A stretch of DNA of 64,000 nucleotides from an uncultured Eubacteriales bacterium. GTDB taxonomy: Bacteria > Bacillota > Clostridia > Peptostreptococcales > Anaerovoracaceae. The notes below the pieces were generated by a model. That model did not search any database. It worked only from the letters and a program-made list of their open reading frames with translations, and was not told the origin of the DNA. The translations under genes were made by a program, and so were the position numbers. The stretch spans positions 21,592 to 85,591 of the forward strand of contig CACYFZ010000007.1 in the NCBI GenBank assembly GCA_902773835.1, read 5' to 3'. Shown here one piece after another: positions 60,095-64,000 of this stretch; within the stretch, counting starts at the first letter, position 1; every line of letters begins with the position of its first letter.

Positions 60095-62326
60095 TTGGGT
60101 TTAGTTTTCTTTATAGTAAAACAAGCTTCTCGCGACCACGAAAGCATAGCGTTGGAAAACATGGTCTTATTATCAATAAGTGCGTTTAGCGTGTTTGCAT
60201 TCTTGTTCTCATGGATAAGGAAGCGCGACTCTTTAATTCAAAGAATTGCGTTAGGAATAATCAGGATTACTAACAGATTCTCTTTCAGTGACAGTGAAAA
60301 AAATATTGCTGCACAAATTAAAGACATTACTAAGGAGACAATGACCCCAATTGTTTTTGGAGAACCTTTTGTGGGGAAAACTACTTCAGCTTTTTTGAAC
60401 GCAAGCGAGATATTAACGGATGCAACATCCATAGGTGCAAATAAACCACAAGTGATTTATATAGACTGCAAAAGCGATGTAGAAAAAATAGTAGAATTCA
60501 TTTACTCGGAATTCCATTCTTCAACAAATACTAAAGTAAAGCACATCATCATTGACAATGCTGAAATCCTAGGAGACCACTATATTTCCACGATTTTAAA
60601 GAACATCCAGAATTACTCAGGACAGCTTGTTATAATATTTGACTCTAAAGAAATTTTAGACAATCTGCAATTCTCTAAGACGATACCATGCAGCAATCCC
60701 GCTCCTAATCATCTTGCGTTTGATGACGAGTATTGCAAATTATCATCAGATGCAAAGAATATGTTGTGGCTTATATACTATTACTCCTTAACATCAACCT
60801 TAATTGATAAACAGATTATTGCAGCAATATGGACCTCCTTGGACATGGATGCGAAGCCACGAAAGCTCCTTTCAGAGCTAAAGAAAGGAGCTTTAATAGT
60901 TCCTTTTTTTCTACAAAAAACCTATTACTATCATGCTTGTTTAAAAGATATGAATGATATAGAGGAACGGTCAGAAGATGCTCAAGTAGTAAGACAAAAG
61001 ATTTTTCAGGACAAGGGACATGATATACATCCACTGATGAAATGGGTAGTAATGGTAAGCGAAAAGCCCTTATGCATCGAAACAATATCTCAAGAAGAAA
61101 GGTATGAACTATTTGAAAAGTGCTTTTCAATTACGAGTCCGGAATTTATGTACCATTTTTTACTTAGGAAGACATCTTTCGATACAAAAAAGCAGGCTCT
61201 CTTTTTATATGAAATAGGTTCGTTAGAGTTTAACAGAGGAAACCATGAAATAGCTTTTTCATATTTCGATAATTTGATTAAACATGTATCAGATGATAGC
61301 GTGCGTTATTTGCTAATGCTAAAGATTATAGAATCTGTACATGGTCAAAATGATACAACAACAAAGAACAAAATTTGCGCCTACATTAAAGAGCTAAAAA
61401 GTACAGTAGGCTTTGTTGATCTTGCAACATATTGGGAATTGCACATAGATACAGAAAGAGGTCTGTTCAGAATAGAAGCATTTGAAGATCTGTTGAAAAG
61501 AATCAAGGATAATAATGATATACCTAAAGGAATAAAGAATAGCATTATAAAACGATGCTATACAGATATTATTAGGGTGTACTGCATACAAATGACTTGC
61601 CCGCCCGATAGCTTAATAGAGGATTTTCTATCCTTTCTTTCTGAACATTGTTCCAAAACGACACTAGAATATTACGAACAATTATATACCAAAGCAAGTA
61701 TAGATCATTGTGTGAGATACTTAGAGAATATATTTGAACAAACAAATAATCAATATCTTTTTCAACAGTGCCGCACATCTTATCTCAAAGCACTACAATC
61801 AGGAACAGAAAATATAAAATCATTAAGTGCGTGCAAATTAAAGGCAATAGACTTTTCATTAAACAATGCTTCGATAAGTCAATCTGAATATAGTGATGCA
61901 AAAAAGACAATAGAGCTGTTTATTCACAATTCAATTATTAATAAAGTGGATGTTCATGAAGCCTATGGCAAAACTTTGTTATATAAACTTGATGCCGTTT
62001 TTATGCTTAGCAATTTCGAAAATGAATCCAACACCCCTGACTCCATATTGTTAGACGAGGCTAAAGCCATATATTCTTTATATGGGAATAAATATGGTCA
62101 AGTTCGAACATCATTTCTTTTTAATCTAGTGAGATTAACCAAAACCAATGACCGTGAAATTCTTGTAGATATTATTGCCGACATTGAAGAGATGTTAGAA
62201 GAACACCCTGACTATGTGCTTGAAAACAACATTTTGAATGACATAAAAGGAAAAAACTGCACTGACAATCTCTCTCTTGCATACAGATATGCAATCTTAA
62301 AAGCATACCCTATTATCCTTCAATGA
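60095..62326 (+). CDS. Membrane-anchored P-loop NTPase with helical repeats
   Basis: At least 743 residues. Two N-terminal helices (the first begins upstream of the TTG chosen here; the second is about 23-42), then a P-loop NTPase with Walker A GEPFVGKT at residues 89-96 and Walker B KHIIIDNAE. The C-terminal 450 residues are helical with TPR-like pairs (FLYEIGSLEFNRGNHEIAFS). This is the plan of a STAND-type sensor: trigger domain, NTPase, repeat sensor. The frame is open from 60044 without an ATG, so the true start is uncertain (TTG at 60095, or a rare codon just after AGGA at 60059-60062). It is tail-to-tail with the next gene, with a 7-base overlap. Confidence 0.65.
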   Translation: MGLVFFIVKQASRDHESIALENMVLLSISAFSVFAFLFSWIRKRDSLIQRIALGIIRITNRFSFSDSEKNIAAQIKDITKETMTPIVFGEPFVGKTTSAFLNASEILTDATSIGANKPQVIYIDCKSDVEKIVEFIYSEFHSSTNTKVKHIIIDNAEILGDHYISTILKNIQNYSGQLVIIFDSKEILDNLQFSKTIPCSNPAPNHLAFDDEYCKLSSDAKNMLWLIYYYSLTSTLIDKQIIAAIWTSLDMDAKPRKLLSELKKGALIVPFFLQKTYYYHACLKDMNDIEERSEDAQVVRQKIFQDKGHDIHPLMKWVVMVSEKPLCIETISQEERYELFEKCFSITSPEFMYHFLLRKTSFDTKKQALFLYEIGSLEFNRGNHEIAFSYFDNLIKHVSDDSVRYLLMLKIIESVHGQNDTTTKNKICAYIKELKSTVGFVDLATYWELHIDTERGLFRIEAFEDLLKRIKDNNDIPKGIKNSIIKRCYTDIIRVYCIQMTCPPDSLIEDFLSFLSEHCSKTTLEYYEQLYTKASIDHCVRYLENIFEQTNNQYLFQQCRTSYLKALQSGTENIKSLSACKLKAIDFSLNNASISQSEYSDAKKTIELFIHNSIINKVDVHEAYGKTLLYKLDAVFMLSNFENESNTPDSILLDEAKAIYSLYGNKYGQVRTSFLFNLVRLTKTNDREILVDIIADIEEMLEEHPDYVLENNILNDIKGKNCTDNLSLAYRYAILKAYPIILQ

Positions 62327-63960
62327 GATTTTACTCTTTTTATAAACTCGAGAGTTCTCTTTTCTGTAACGTCGGAAAGACCATCTTTATATATTGTTGA
62401 CATTATTTCACTCAACTCCTCTATATGTGACTCATTCAGCCCGGTGAGCACTGCGGCACTGAGCCCTATCCGTAGACCAAAGCCTATTTTATATGGCAAT
62501 AACCTATAGTTTGTAAGCAGTCCTACGTTTTCTAAATTAAGGTAATACTCATAATTAGATTCAGGAGAAGGACATTGTATCCATAGGTGCTGTGTAGGAA
62601 TAATAGACGAAGATCTTCTTATTACGGGAACTCCATTATCATACAAACTTTTTTCCAAACCGAGAATACAACTTGTTGTTCTTTCATTATATGAAGCGAG
62701 AGCTTCTATATTAAGCTGTGGCCTAATAGAATCTATGATAGATTTAGGGTGAGTATTACTAATAAATGTTTTTGCGTTTTTTACATAACGGTCCCATACA
62801 ACATCTTCTGTATTTTTAACTGCAAACATCCCCTTTTGAGGTCCTGGATAGTTTTTGTGTAAAGTGGAAACAATCATATCAAAACCCCAATCAAATGGAT
62901 TTGGATATGCTTCACACAATATGGATGTTAGATATTGTGATGCATCAAATATTTTATATGCATTACAATCTGACAGCCAAGAAAAGTCCTCATAATACAG
63001 TCCTTCACTCCTATCCACGAACACATAATCTATACATTTTTTCTCAATTAGTTTTAGAGTAGCCTTTTTATCAACACACATTTTTTCATAATCAGCAATC
63101 ATCTCAAATGGCTGAACGCCAATGTGGTTTAATATAGCCTGTGTTGCAAAATGGCCACCGCATATCTCTGGTAATATCATTACTTTTTCATCGGGTTTTA
63201 AAATGCACAAGAAAAGAATTAGATGAGCATTTAAACCTGATAAAGGCTTTAAATCGACATCTGTAGCATGAAGACGTTGGATCCACATATTTTTTATAAA
63301 GCCAACAAAATCAATATACTCATTGCGACCTCCAAATATCACTTTGTCATTAACGTCTTTATGTCTCTCACTAATATACAACCCTTCTAGAAAGTTGCTG
63401 CTTACTGAATTATATACTTCAAACGGAAGGTTTTCGGTTGGATTTAAAATTAAAGACTGGTTGTTTTTTTCTCTTAGATAATCTAATCTAATTTGATATT
63501 CTGTTTGGATATTTAATAGTAGTTCAAAAAATAAGTCTGCAGAGCTATTGTTATACCTGCAGCATTTTTTAAATCCATACTTCTGGAATAGGTGTCGAGC
63601 CTCATTACTTTCTTTCATGGTTGCAGCTTTAACAACTTTAATTTTGTTGGCCATTGCGTAGTCCAAGGCTGTATAAAGAAGCTTTTCGCCATATTTGTAA
63701 TGTTTATTAGCTTTGTCAACAAAGAATCGTCTTATCTCAAAGAAATCTTGAATCTTTCTAATCGCAATTGTCCCATGAACATTATCGTTTGAGTCTACCA
63801 GAAGCCAGAATTTTCCTTGCATCATATATGATTCTTCAATAGACACTAGATCCAAATCTTTTCCGCTGAGATCAAGCTTGCGATTGTTTTCGTAAAAGAC
63901 CTTTTCGAAGAAATGTAACACTTTATTTTTATAAGAAGATACATAGACGATTATTTTCAT
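62320..63960 (-). CDS. GNAT acetyltransferase fused to SHMT-like PLP enzyme
   Basis: A 546-residue fusion. Residues 1 to about 150 are a GNAT domain (FFVDKANKHYKYGEKLLYTA, EARHLFQKYGFKK). The rest resembles serine hydroxymethyltransferase: LNPTENLPFEV (family: ENF.S), GGRNEYIDF, LSGLNAHLILFL (family: SG..AN), EICGGHFATQ (family: GGHLTHG) and STLHKNYPGPQKG with K369 at the PLP-lysine place (family: TTHKTLRGPRGG). No free-standing SHMT looks like this; relatives include transaldolases that act on aldehydes and threonine. AGGAGA lies 13 bases before the ATG, inside the region next to the right inverted repeat. Its role with the convergent NTPase is unknown. Confidence 0.72.
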   Translation of the reverse strand: MKIIVYVSSYKNKVLHFFEKVFYENNRKLDLSGKDLDLVSIEESYMMQGKFWLLVDSNDNVHGTIAIRKIQDFFEIRRFFVDKANKHYKYGEKLLYTALDYAMANKIKVVKAATMKESNEARHLFQKYGFKKCCRYNNSSADLFFELLLNIQTEYQIRLDYLREKNNQSLILNPTENLPFEVYNSVSSNFLEGLYISERHKDVNDKVIFGGRNEYIDFVGFIKNMWIQRLHATDVDLKPLSGLNAHLILFLCILKPDEKVMILPEICGGHFATQAILNHIGVQPFEMIADYEKMCVDKKATLKLIEKKCIDYVFVDRSEGLYYEDFSWLSDCNAYKIFDASQYLTSILCEAYPNPFDWGFDMIVSTLHKNYPGPQKGMFAVKNTEDVVWDRYVKNAKTFISNTHPKSIIDSIRPQLNIEALASYNERTTSCILGLEKSLYDNGVPVIRRSSSIIPTQHLWIQCPSPESNYEYYLNLENVGLLTNYRLLPYKIGFGLRIGLSAAVLTGLNESHIEELSEIMSTIYKDGLSDVTEKRTLEFIKRVKSH

Positions 63961-63975
63961 GTGTAAACTTAATTC

Positions 63976-64000
63976 TCCTATTGATAATTAGGTATTATCA
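63976..64000. repeat. Right copy of 25-bp inverted repeat (at window end)
   Basis: Exact reverse complement of 60038-60062. The palindromic core is at 63982-64000. It lies 15 bases upstream of the start of the GNAT-SHMT gene on the minus strand; more of the repeat may lie beyond the window. Confidence 0.9.

Noticed and set aside
1..64000. CRISPR arrays, tRNA and rRNA genes
   Set aside because: I saw no regularly spaced direct repeats and no convincing tRNA T-loop/anticodon pairs or rRNA sequence on either strand.

Overview
The window looks like a chromosome segment of a Gram-positive anaerobe of the class Clostridia (Bacillota). The evidence is strong AGGAGG-type ribosome sites, RF2 with the programmed frameshift, WhiA/RapZ, a class B sortase, a TelA/XpaC pair, lipoprotein signal peptides and a V-type instead of an F-type ATPase locus. 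Genus cannot be fixed from sequence alone. Two compositional zones are visible by eye: 1-43.3 kb is a fairly uniform, moderate-GC core; 43.4-64 kb is AT-richer and patchy, and is an accessory (mainly defence) island that begins exactly at the 3' end of an rlmD-type rRNA methyltransferase gene.

Core, in order: the 3' part of a long MBG-like repeat protein and a CNNM/CorC membrane protein (0-3.5 kb); secA; a miniature LemA with a DUF2207 membrane protein; SGNH and HAD hydrolases; prfB; addB; a YycJ-like metallo-hydrolase; rlmH (to 15.6 kb). Then a small membrane protein and a seven-gene V-ATPase operon of the compact E-DUF2764-A-B-D-I-K layout, closed by a terminator (16-23 kb). Next come a HaeIII-like endonuclease without a methylase, a stand-alone degenerate phosphohexomutase domain, a class B sortase and a phosphoribosyltransferase (23-26.4 kb). 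A branched-chain amino acid ABC transporter operon livKHMGF follows, preceded by a promoter and a 28-codon ORF in which half of the residues are Leu/Ile/Val (26.5-31.9 kb). Then a lipoprotein, XpaC-TelA, a secreted nuclease, an AI-2E family permease, murB-PHP phosphatase-rapZ-whiA (without yvcK) and rlmD (to 43.3 kb).

Accessory zone: a single-gene SIR2 defence protein (DSR-like); an AbiE toxin-antitoxin operon whose promoter is bracketed by two palindromic operators; an ECF sigma/anti-sigma pair divergent from a secretion cluster (small secreted protein, broken VanZ fragment, an acidic-then-cationic preprotein, a four-helix membrane protein and a subtilase); a decayed IS256-family transposase; a tandem pair of reverse transcriptases that fits DRT type 3, with a likely antisense non-coding RNA between them carrying an ACACAC element; an AAA/DUF4143 ATPase behind a large palindrome; and finally two convergent genes (a membrane-anchored P-loop NTPase and a GNAT-SHMT-like fusion) that are bounded by an exact 25-bp inverted repeat reaching the last base of the window. 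The last two-gene cassette and the sigma/preprotein/subtilase cluster are the best candidates for undescribed systems.
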